Assembly (NCBI GenBank): GCA_030625695.1
Contig: DAOUQK010000073.1
Span: forward strand, 1 to 11,985
DNA from: Paracoccaceae bacterium
GTDB lineage: Bacteria > Pseudomonadota > Alphaproteobacteria > Rhodobacterales > Rhodobacteraceae
Length of the DNA stretch: 11,985 nt
Direction of reading: 5' to 3'
Below the pieces are notes generated by a model. That model did not search any database and was not told the DNA's origin. It worked only from the letters and a program-made list of their open reading frames with translations. The position numbers and the translations under genes were made by a program. This document shows, one piece after another, positions 6,126 through 11,985 of the stretch (its first letter is position 1; each line of letters starts with the position of its first letter).

Positions 6126-7832
6126 ATGAAAATACGAGCCCTATTGCTTGGCGCGATCGCCTGCACGGCGCTGGCGCCTGCGGCCATGGCCGAGCGCGGA
6201 TCGGACGGCACAGTCAAAATTATTTACTGGCAGGCCCCGTCGATCCTGAACCCTTACCTGTCAGGCGGCACCAAGGACATTGATGCCTCGGCCATCGTGG
6301 TCGAGCCTTTGGCGCGCTATAACGAAACTGGTGCGATTGTGCCGTATCTGGTCGACGAAGTGCCGACCGTTGGTAACGGCGGCGTATCCGCCGACCTGAA
6401 ATCCATCACATGGAAGCTGACATCGGGCCTGAAGTGGTCGGATGGTACGGCTGTAACATCTGCCGACGTTCAATTTACGGCTGAATATTGCATGCACCCC
6501 GAAGGTGGCTGTGCGCAGTTGTCGTTCTTTGAAGGCGTGACATCGGTTGATGTTGTTGATGACCTGACGGTGACAGTGAACTTCGCAGAGGCCAAGCCAA
6601 ACCCATATGGTCCGTTTGTTGGTGGTCAATCGCCAATCATCCAAAAGGCCCAGTTTGAAAACTGCATGGGTGCCAAGGCACCTGAGTGTACCGATGCCAA
6701 CTTTGGCCCAATCGGCACCGGCCCCTTCACAGTCAAGGAATTCCGTCCTAATGACGTGATCCAATACGTCGCCAACAACCATTACCGCGATCCGGCCAAG
6801 CCGGCGTTTGCAGCGATCACCTTCAAGGGTGGCGGCGATGCAACCGGTGCGGGCCGTTCAGTTCTGGAAACGGGCGAATTTGACCACGCCTGGAACCTGC
6901 AACTGGCACCCGACGTGATTGCCAAAATGGAAGAGGCCGGCAAGGGTGCGGCACAGGTTGGTTTTGGTCCACTGGTTGAGCGGATTGAGATGAACATGAC
7001 CGACCCGTCACCATCGCTTGACGCGGATACCCGCGCAACCGTAGCGGCCCCGCATCCGTTCCTGTCCGACATCAACGTCCGCAAGGCACTGTCGATGGCC
7101 ATCGACCGCGAATTGCTGGTTGAAGTTGGCTATGGCAAGGCCGGCAAGGTCGCTTGCGATCTGGTTCCATCGCCTCTGAACTATGCAGCACAGAACGATT
7201 ACTGCAAAACTCAGGACATTGCGGGCGCCAACGCGCTGCTGGAAGGTGCTGGTTGGGTCAAAGGCAGTGACGGCATTCGCGCCAAAGACGGCGTTCGGAT
7301 TTCGATCGTCTATGCGACCTCGACCAATGCTGTGCGTCAGGACTTTCAGGCGCTGATCAAGCAGTGGTGGGGCGAAATCGGTGTTGAAACCGAATTGCGC
7401 AACATCAACGCGTCGGTGTTCTTTGGTGGTGACCCGGGTTCGCCTGACACGTTCCAGAAGTTCTATACGGACGTGGAAATGTACGCCAACACCTTTAACG
7501 GCACCGACCCACAAGCGTATCTGGCGGCCTATCGTTGTGGCAACGAACCCAAGCCGTCCAGCCAGTGGCAGGGTGAGAACATCAACCGGTTCTGTGATCC
7601 GGCCTATGATGCGCTGATCGACAAGCTGGGCCGTACCGGTGACATCGCCGAGCGTGGCGCGATTGCAATCGAGATGAACAACATGCTGACCAAAGACAGC
7701 TATACCATTGTTCCTCTGGTGCACCGTGGCCGGGTTTCGGCCATCGTCAACACCTTGGGCGGTTACAAGATGAACGTCTGGGACAGCGAGATGTGGAACA
7801 TTGCTGACTGGCATCGTAAAGAAGGTTCGTAA
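6126..7832 (+). CDS. Periplasmic peptide-binding protein, family 5 (DppA/OppA type)
   Basis: A 568-residue extracellular solute-binding protein of family 5 (SBP_bac_5), which captures small peptides or related compounds in the periplasm and delivers them to the cognate permeases. Residues 1-22 are a Sec signal peptide: basic start MKIR, hydrophobic core LLLGAIACTALA, and cleavage after AMA. No cysteine follows the cleavage site, so the mature protein should be soluble rather than a lipoprotein. Family features visible are QAPSILNPYL near the mature N-terminus, LKWSDGTAVTSADVQFT in the first third, and INVRKALSMAIDRELLVE in the middle. Length is slightly above the usual 500-550. It is the first gene of the plus-strand operon; a strong terminator just downstream should make its transcript more abundant than the permease transcript. 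The bound ligand cannot be deduced from sequence. Confidence 0.92.
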   Translation: MKIRALLLGAIACTALAPAAMAERGSDGTVKIIYWQAPSILNPYLSGGTKDIDASAIVVEPLARYNETGAIVPYLVDEVPTVGNGGVSADLKSITWKLTSGLKWSDGTAVTSADVQFTAEYCMHPEGGCAQLSFFEGVTSVDVVDDLTVTVNFAEAKPNPYGPFVGGQSPIIQKAQFENCMGAKAPECTDANFGPIGTGPFTVKEFRPNDVIQYVANNHYRDPAKPAFAAITFKGGGDATGAGRSVLETGEFDHAWNLQLAPDVIAKMEEAGKGAAQVGFGPLVERIEMNMTDPSPSLDADTRATVAAPHPFLSDINVRKALSMAIDRELLVEVGYGKAGKVACDLVPSPLNYAAQNDYCKTQDIAGANALLEGAGWVKGSDGIRAKDGVRISIVYATSTNAVRQDFQALIKQWWGEIGVETELRNINASVFFGGDPGSPDTFQKFYTDVEMYANTFNGTDPQAYLAAYRCGNEPKPSSQWQGENINRFCDPAYDALIDKLGRTGDIAERGAIAIEMNNMLTKDSYTIVPLVHRGRVSAIVNTLGGYKMNVWDSEMWNIADWHRKEGS

Positions 7833-7847
7833 ATAACGAGCTTTATG

Positions 7848-7883
7848 CGCCGCCCCGGATCAATTCCGGGGCGGCGTTTCTTT
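7848..7883 (+). terminator. Rho-independent terminator/attenuator after the binding-protein gene
   Basis: A perfect 12-base-pair GC-rich stem (7848-7859 with 7865-7876, CGCCGCCCCGGA and its complement) closes a 5-base loop and is followed by TTTCTTT. It begins 15 bases after the binding-protein stop and lies 50 bases before the first permease. No obvious promoter lies between it and the permease, so it most likely allows partial read-through and sets a high ratio of binding protein to membrane components, as is common in periplasmic-binding-protein operons. Confidence 0.85.
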
Positions 7884-7932
7884 CGCTTCCCACCCCAAGC
7901 CCCAACAAGACTAAGCTGCAAAGGCGCCGCGA

Positions 7933-9042
7933 ATGCTGACTTACACCATCCGTCGATTGGTTCTGTCCGTCCCGACGCTTTTGTTCATCAGTCTGTCCAT
8001 TTTTCTGCTGCTCGAGCTTGCTCCGGGTGATCCGATGGCCCAGGTTCCCCTGACTATCCCGCCCGAAGTAAAGGAAAAGATGCGCGAGGCACTGGGTCTC
8101 GGAGAGCCGATCCCTGTGCGGTACTACAAGTGGCTGGTGCAATTCTTTTGGGTAGAACCACAGGTGTTGATCGACCATATGTTCGACACCAGGCTGGCCT
8201 GGCACTATGAAGCCGTTCCCGCCGATATGTCCGCAGCTTTGCTGAATACCCTGACCGAAGAGGGATCGATCCGTGAAACATCCGCCGGTTTGGAAATGCT
8301 TGTCAAAGACCAGCGGGTCCTCAGCTGGCAGACACGCAGTCCGGTCATGGACATCGTGGTACAGCGTATTCCCCAAACCATATGGGTGGTTGGCACCGCC
8401 TATATCGTCGGCATCCTGATCGCCCTGCCGATTGGTATCTATAGTGCGTATCGTCAGTATTCGATATTCGACCAGTCCGGTACATTCATCACCATGATCG
8501 GATTTTCGGTGCCGCCGTTTTTTACCGGGCCGTTACTGATCGTGATATTCGCGGTACATCTGGGCTGGTTGCCGTCCGTGTATGACACCATCCATGTGGT
8601 CACCGACTGGGAAAGCTTTAAGTTCCAGTTCCGGCAAATGATCCTGCCGGTGATGGTGTTGGCGTTGCAGACCACCGCGCAGATCAGCCGCTATATGCGG
8701 GCCTCGATGCTGGACAATCTTAATCAGGATTATGTCCGTACCGCCCGCGCCAAGGGGCTGAGCGAGGCGGTGGTGGTGATGGTGCATGTATTGCGCAACT
8801 CGATGATCCCGGTGGTTACGGTGATTGCCCTTGGCATGCCCGCGATCTTTGGCGGCGCGATCATCACCGAGGTTATTTTCAAGGTCAACGGCATTGGCCA
8901 GTTGTTGATCACAGCACTGTTTGCCAATGACCTGCCGATGGTGCTGACGCTGACGTTCATCTTCGCGATCATGATCGTGCTGTTCAACCTGATTGCCGAT
9001 GTTCTTTACGGCGTGCTTGACCCAAGGATCCGTTATGACTGA
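7933..9042 (+). CDS. dppB: Peptide ABC transporter permease (DppB type) with enlarged periplasmic loop
   Basis: A 369-residue inner-membrane permease of the DppB/OppB family. The first helix (about 9-29) is followed by the family hallmark LELAPGDP (27-34). About five further membrane segments begin near 150, 184, 236, 296 and 335. The cytoplasmic coupling (EAA-type) loop is TARAKGLSEAVVVMVHVLRNSMIP (270-293), and the protein ends VLDPRIRYD, typical of this family. It is longer than the usual 305-340 residues because of an extended stretch at about 74-128 between the first helix and QTRSPVMDIVVQRIPQT. ATG 7933 has only a weak ribosome-binding site (AAGGCG). Its 3' end overlaps the next permease by 8 bases (ATGACTGA). 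It forms the channel with the adjacent permease and the fused ATPase. Confidence 0.92.
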   Translation: MLTYTIRRLVLSVPTLLFISLSIFLLLELAPGDPMAQVPLTIPPEVKEKMREALGLGEPIPVRYYKWLVQFFWVEPQVLIDHMFDTRLAWHYEAVPADMSAALLNTLTEEGSIRETSAGLEMLVKDQRVLSWQTRSPVMDIVVQRIPQTIWVVGTAYIVGILIALPIGIYSAYRQYSIFDQSGTFITMIGFSVPPFFTGPLLIVIFAVHLGWLPSVYDTIHVVTDWESFKFQFRQMILPVMVLALQTTAQISRYMRASMLDNLNQDYVRTARAKGLSEAVVVMVHVLRNSMIPVVTVIALGMPAIFGGAIITEVIFKVNGIGQLLITALFANDLPMVLTLTFIFAIMIVLFNLIADVLYGVLDPRIRYD

Positions 9043-9982
9043 GCTGAGCAACCCTGTCCCGCAGGGCAAATCCACCAGCCAGATGCAGGATGTCTGGGGG
9101 CAGTTTCGCAAACACAAAGGCGCTATGCTGGGCGGTGGGTTCCTGGCGTTCATCACGCTGGCGGTGCTGTTTGGCCCGTATATCTGGACGCTGGACCCGC
9201 AAAAGATCGACTATCGCGCGCGGGATTTACGACCCATTTATATGGCGATTTTCGACAGCGACGTCAAAGTCGCCTGGGCCCATCCGTTTGGCACAGATCA
9301 GTTGGGGCGTGACGGGATTTCCAATATGCTGGCAGGCGGGCGCGCGTCGATGGCCGTTGGCTGGGCGGCGATGCTTTTGACCATGCTGATTGGCACATCC
9401 ATTGGCGTTATCGCCGGGTTTTTCAAACGCCTTGACGGGCCGCTGATGCGGCTGACCGATCTGTTTCTGTCGTTGCCAATCCTGCCATTGCTTTTGGTTG
9501 CCGTGACGCTGTTTCGACAACCGCTTAGCAGCAATTTCGGCCCCGAAGGCGGTATGTTCATCCTGATTGTCGGCATCATCGGCATAACCTCATGGATGCC
9601 CACGGCGCGGATTGTGCGCGGTGATGTTCTGGCGCTGAAGGAACGGGAATTTGTGCTGGCAGCGCGGTCAATCGGCACCAAGAACAGAAATCTGATCACC
9701 CGCCATATCCTGCCTAACGTGCTTAGCCCGATCATGGTCTCGGCCACATTGGGTCTGGCGACGGCGATCATCACCGAAAGCGCGCTGTCGTTTCTTGGCG
9801 TCGGTTTCCCATCGGATTTCCCGACCTGGGGCAAGATGCTGGCCGATGCGGTTGACAGGATGGAGAACTTTCCCGAACGGGTAATCATGCCGGGTCTGGC
9901 GATTTCACTGACGGTGCTGGCGGTGAATTACATGGGTGACGGTCTGCGCGACGCCTTGGATCCACGTATTCGCGGGCGGTAA
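9035..9982 (+). CDS. dppC: Peptide ABC transporter permease (DppC type)
   Basis: A 315-residue inner-membrane permease of the DppC/OppC family, partner of the upstream permease. It has a short cytoplasmic N-terminus with a first helix at about 31-51, then the strongly conserved HPFGTDQLGRD (83-93), multiple membrane helices, the coupling loop LAARSIGTKNRNLITRHILP (208-227), ESALSFLGVG (248-257), and the usual ending GDGLRDALDPRIRGR. I start it at ATG 9035 (MTELSNPVPQ), with AAGGA six bases upstream and an 8-base overlap with the preceding stop; an in-frame start at 8993 would lie deep in the other gene without support. It is the last gene of the plus-strand operon; a palindromic repeat begins four bases after its stop. 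Confidence 0.93.
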   Translation: MTELSNPVPQGKSTSQMQDVWGQFRKHKGAMLGGGFLAFITLAVLFGPYIWTLDPQKIDYRARDLRPIYMAIFDSDVKVAWAHPFGTDQLGRDGISNMLAGGRASMAVGWAAMLLTMLIGTSIGVIAGFFKRLDGPLMRLTDLFLSLPILPLLLVAVTLFRQPLSSNFGPEGGMFILIVGIIGITSWMPTARIVRGDVLALKEREFVLAARSIGTKNRNLITRHILPNVLSPIMVSATLGLATAIITESALSFLGVGFPSDFPTWGKMLADAVDRMENFPERVIMPGLAISLTVLAVNYMGDGLRDALDPRIRGR

Positions 9983-9986
9983 TGCC

Positions 9987-10012
9987 GTAGGGCGGGGTTC
10001 ACCCCGCCCTAC
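9987..10012. repeat. Palindromic repeat, single copy, after dppC
   Basis: A perfect 26-base palindrome: an 11-base-pair stem (GTAGGGCGGGG and its complement) with a TTCA loop. It is the same sequence as the arms of the elements at 1064-1130 and 2319-2383 and is the most symmetric copy in the window. It begins four bases after the dppC stop and lies between convergent genes (dppC and the methyltransferase). It lacks a T-tract, so a role in stabilising or trimming the mRNA 3' end is as plausible as termination. Confidence 0.9.
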
Positions 10013-10053
10013 CACTGACCAAGTGTCGTCTGCCAAACTATGGTGCGGACCGT

Positions 10054-10866
10054 CTATTTGGCAATCGCCTGAAACAGATGGGCCTGCTGGGGCATTTTCA
10101 GAGTGTCGCCATCCCTGAAACGCGCAACACCTTCGAGAATTTCCGAGACTATCTTACCAATGACTTCGTCGCCGGCCTTTCGTAACGCTGGTTCATTCGG
10201 CGATGCCAGAATTCCGGCGCGCATGGTTTCCGGCGAAGCAGACATTATTCGGTTCAATGCAAGAGCTGTCGGTGGAGGACACTCAAATTGAGCGTCGGAA
10301 ATCAACGAGCAAATATGTGCGCTATCGTTCCAGATAAACGGCTCGACCGCCTTTGCCGCGCAATCATCATCCAGGTGATGAGCAAGAGCTTCTGCCACGA
10401 TTTGGAAAAAGGGGGGAATGGATGCCCAGCAAGTGAGAAACAGTTTTGCGCCGTCACACATGACGCGGCGCATTTCAACAAGTGCTGCCTGCTTGTCGGG
10501 AAAAAACTGCAGGCCCTGTTGACAAAAGGCAACGTCAAATTCACCGTTTTCGAACGGCATCTCCTCGACCGGAGCCGCAACAAATTCAAACTTGTGCTTT
10601 CCGGTTGGAATATTTCGCTGCGCGATTTCAATCATTGCCGGATTCAAATCGGCCCCGACAATTCGGCTCGGGCCACTCAGTCGCAAAGCGATGGCACGGG
10701 CGACCGCGCCAGTGCCACATGCGACATCAAGCACCTTCGCCTGCCCCGGCAAGGAAATCGCATCGAGCGTTGCTTCCGCCATCGGAGCGAAGATGGCGGG
10801 CATTGTCTGGTTTTCATAGGTTTCCGCAGCACTGGAGGAGAGATGAAATTTGTTACTGTTCGTCAT
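10054..10866 (-). CDS. Class I SAM-dependent methyltransferase
   Basis: A 270-residue protein with a Rossmann-type methyltransferase domain (Methyltransf_11/25, UbiE-like) in its N-terminal half. The SAM-binding motif I is VLDVACGTGAVA (45-56), the acidic residue contacting the ribose is D73 in GADLNPAMIEIA, and EEMPFENGEFDVAFCQQGLQFFPD (101-124) covers the next two motifs. The C-terminal part (about 150-270) has no feature I can link to a substrate; similar proteins are usually annotated only as methyltransferase-domain proteins. I chose ATG 10866 (MTNSNKFHLS); an in-frame TTG at 10887 preceded by GCGGGG is an alternative that would add seven residues. It is on the same strand as the DUF3422 gene, which ends 105 bases upstream, so the two could be cotranscribed. 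No link to the transporter is evident, and it is convergent with that operon. Confidence 0.87.
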   Translation of the reverse strand: MTNSNKFHLSSSAAETYENQTMPAIFAPMAEATLDAISLPGQAKVLDVACGTGAVARAIALRLSGPSRIVGADLNPAMIEIAQRNIPTGKHKFEFVAAPVEEMPFENGEFDVAFCQQGLQFFPDKQAALVEMRRVMCDGAKLFLTCWASIPPFFQIVAEALAHHLDDDCAAKAVEPFIWNDSAHICSLISDAQFECPPPTALALNRIMSASPETMRAGILASPNEPALRKAGDEVIGKIVSEILEGVARFRDGDTLKMPQQAHLFQAIAK

Positions 10867-10971
10867 ACGATCAATATCCCATAGCAATAATTACCCCGCT
10901 AATAGACCTGTCGTTAGCACCTGTGTCAAATGTCGCGGCGCGTGGGCTTTCATCCACCCGACGCCTCAATC

Positions 10972-11985
10972 TCAGTGCAGTTTGTTGCGGATGCGCCGCA
11001 CGGCCCACCAGACAGCCCCCAGCACCGGGAGCGTCACCGCGGCAATCAACATCCCCTTGGAGATGCCAAGGGCCACCCCCAGCGGATATAAAAGATATCC
11101 CACCAGTGACACGGCGTAATAGCTGATTGCCACCACCGACAACCCTTCGACGGTGTGTTGCAGACGCAATTGCAGATCGGCGCGTTTGTCCATACTGGTT
11201 AGCACGGCCTGATTTTGCGCCGACCGTTCCACATCCACTTGCGTTCGCAACAGGTTACCTGCACGGATCGCCCGATCCGCCAACACCTGAAGCCGGGCTT
11301 CGGTGGCTTTGACGGTGCGCATGGCCGGCTCATAACGCCGCTGCATGAACTCGGCAAACGTTGGCCGCCCGCCAAAACGCGCCTCGCGCAAGGCTTCGAT
11401 GCGTTGGCCGACAATCGCCTCATACGCCCGGGTCGCACCAAACCGGAACGAGGCCTGCGCCGCCATTGCCTCGAGTTCGGCAGAGATTGTCAGCAGATGT
11501 TGCAGTGTGTCCTCGGCCTTATTTGACTTGTCGGTCATTTCGCCCATCAGAACGCTAAGCTGGTCGTCCAGCCCGCCAATGGGACCGGACAGGGTGCGCG
11601 CCCGGGAAAAGCCCAGCATCGACATGGATTTATAGGTTTCGATCTCCAGCATCCGCTGGACCATCCGGCCAATCCGGCGCTGGCCAGTATCGGGTGCCAC
11701 AAATATGGCAAAGCGCTGATGCCCGGCGGGGTCGATGCGGAAATCGCCGGCAATGGTGGCCGCCCCGTCCAACGCGTCGGTAACCGCCAGGCTTTCGGGG
11801 ACAAACCAGTCGTCAAGTGCTGTCAGAACCTCGGCGTCACCCGGATGGGCTGCGACCCGCAGCAGCACCGATGTGACCCGGCGTCCGGGGGCATTCGCCA
11901 GCCAATCCTCGGGGAAAACCTCAAAGTCGGTGGGATCAAAGGCCCGGTCGCTGACGCCGTCGATAAAGGCGGTATAGGTGACAAA
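10972..11985 (-). CDS. DUF3422 family membrane-anchored protein (N-terminus beyond window)
   Basis: The C-terminal 337 residues of a DUF3422 protein. The frame is open to the window edge and its first visible residues, FVTYTAFIDG and FEVFPEDWLANAPGRRV, fit the family, so an internal GTG at 11868 is not the start. Recognisable blocks are EIETYKSMSMLG, then FRFGATRAYEAIV and RIEALREARFGGRPTFAEFMQRRYEPAMRT, and near the end NLLRTQVDV, SMDKRADLQLRLQ and TVEGLSVVAISYYAVSLVGY. A long helical region leads into two predicted membrane helices, about 282-305 and 310-330 of the fragment, followed by a basic tail, RRIRNKLH. The function of DUF3422 proteins is not established to my knowledge. Membrane anchoring at the C-terminus with the bulk of the protein probably cytoplasmic is inferred from topology. 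Confidence 0.9.
   Translation of the reverse strand, partial: FVTYTAFIDGVSDRAFDPTDFEVFPEDWLANAPGRRVTSVLLRVAAHPGDAEVLTALDDWFVPESLAVTDALDGAATIAGDFRIDPAGHQRFAIFVAPDTGQRRIGRMVQRMLEIETYKSMSMLGFSRARTLSGPIGGLDDQLSVLMGEMTDKSNKAEDTLQHLLTISAELEAMAAQASFRFGATRAYEAIVGQRIEALREARFGGRPTFAEFMQRRYEPAMRTVKATEARLQVLADRAIRAGNLLRTQVDVERSAQNQAVLTSMDKRADLQLRLQHTVEGLSVVAISYYAVSLVGYLLYPLGVALGISKGMLIAAVTLPVLGAVWWAVRRIRNKLH

Noticed and set aside
5863..6129. Open frame of 88 codons on the + strand spanning the divergent intergenic region and overlapping the binding-protein start by ATGA.
   Set aside because: It starts at TTG without a ribosome-binding site, its composition is atypical, it resembles no family I know, and it would cover the region where both operon promoters must lie.
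7008..7814. Long 268-codon open frame on the minus strand inside the binding-protein gene.
   Set aside because: It is antisense to a well-supported gene, rich in His/Arg/Val as expected of a shadow frame in GC-rich DNA, and has no recognisable domain.
10054..10866. Methyltransferase gene as a recent horizontal acquisition, because parts look AT-richer than its neighbours.
   Set aside because: GC varies strongly within the gene: by hand count 27/60 in 10501-10560 but 40/60 in 10741-10800. There are no flanking mobile elements, so the signal is too weak.
10888..10971. Possible terminator for the DUF3422 gene in the 84-base gap before the methyltransferase gene.
   Set aside because: Only imperfect complementarity (around 10945-10965) and no T-run on the minus strand; not strong enough to annotate.

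Overview
The window reads as a chromosomal segment of an alphaproteobacterium, most likely of the Rhodobacterales (Roseobacter group). This rests on the moderately high GC, the style of the protein sequences (an LpcC-type glycosyltransferase, a DUF3422 protein, a peptide-transporter cluster with M20 hydrolases) and short intergenic gaps. It is a family-level impression, not a computed placement. I see no rRNA, tRNA, CRISPR array, transposase or phage gene.

Layout: (1) bases 1-1069, the last codons of an unknown gene overlapping a complete LpcC-like lipopolysaccharide-core glycosyltransferase on the + strand. (2) 1124-5840, a tightly packed minus-strand operon read from right to left: a fused two-domain peptide-transporter ATPase, an ArgE-like M20 deacetylase, a drastically shortened M20D amidohydrolase remnant, and an intact M20D amidohydrolase. 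(3) 5841-6125, a 285-base divergent control region. (4) 6126-9982, a plus-strand operon: periplasmic peptide-binding protein, a strong hairpin terminator/attenuator, then two permeases. (5) 10054-10866, a class I SAM methyltransferase on the minus strand. (6) 10972 to the right edge, the C-terminal part of a DUF3422 membrane protein on the minus strand.

The two divergent operons together encode one complete Dpp/Opp/Gsi-type importer (binding protein, two permeases, double ATPase) plus cytoplasmic M20 hydrolases. The simplest reading is an import-and-hydrolyse module: a small peptide or N-acylated amino acid is captured in the periplasm, imported, and cut by the ArgE-like and hippurate-hydrolase-like enzymes to release free amino acids. 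The actual substrate cannot be read from sequence.

The most distinctive non-coding feature is a family of GC-rich palindromes (core stem GTAGGGCGGGG, TTCA loop). It occurs as two head-to-head pairs bracketing the intact M20D gene and as one single copy after the second permease, and in two cases it supplies a gene's stop codon. The most distinctive coding feature is the M20D paralog at 2377-2847, which has lost about 60% of the protein in three separate deletions and yet stays in frame. I found no convincing wholly new system; the locus is mostly ordinary transport and metabolism with these two oddities.
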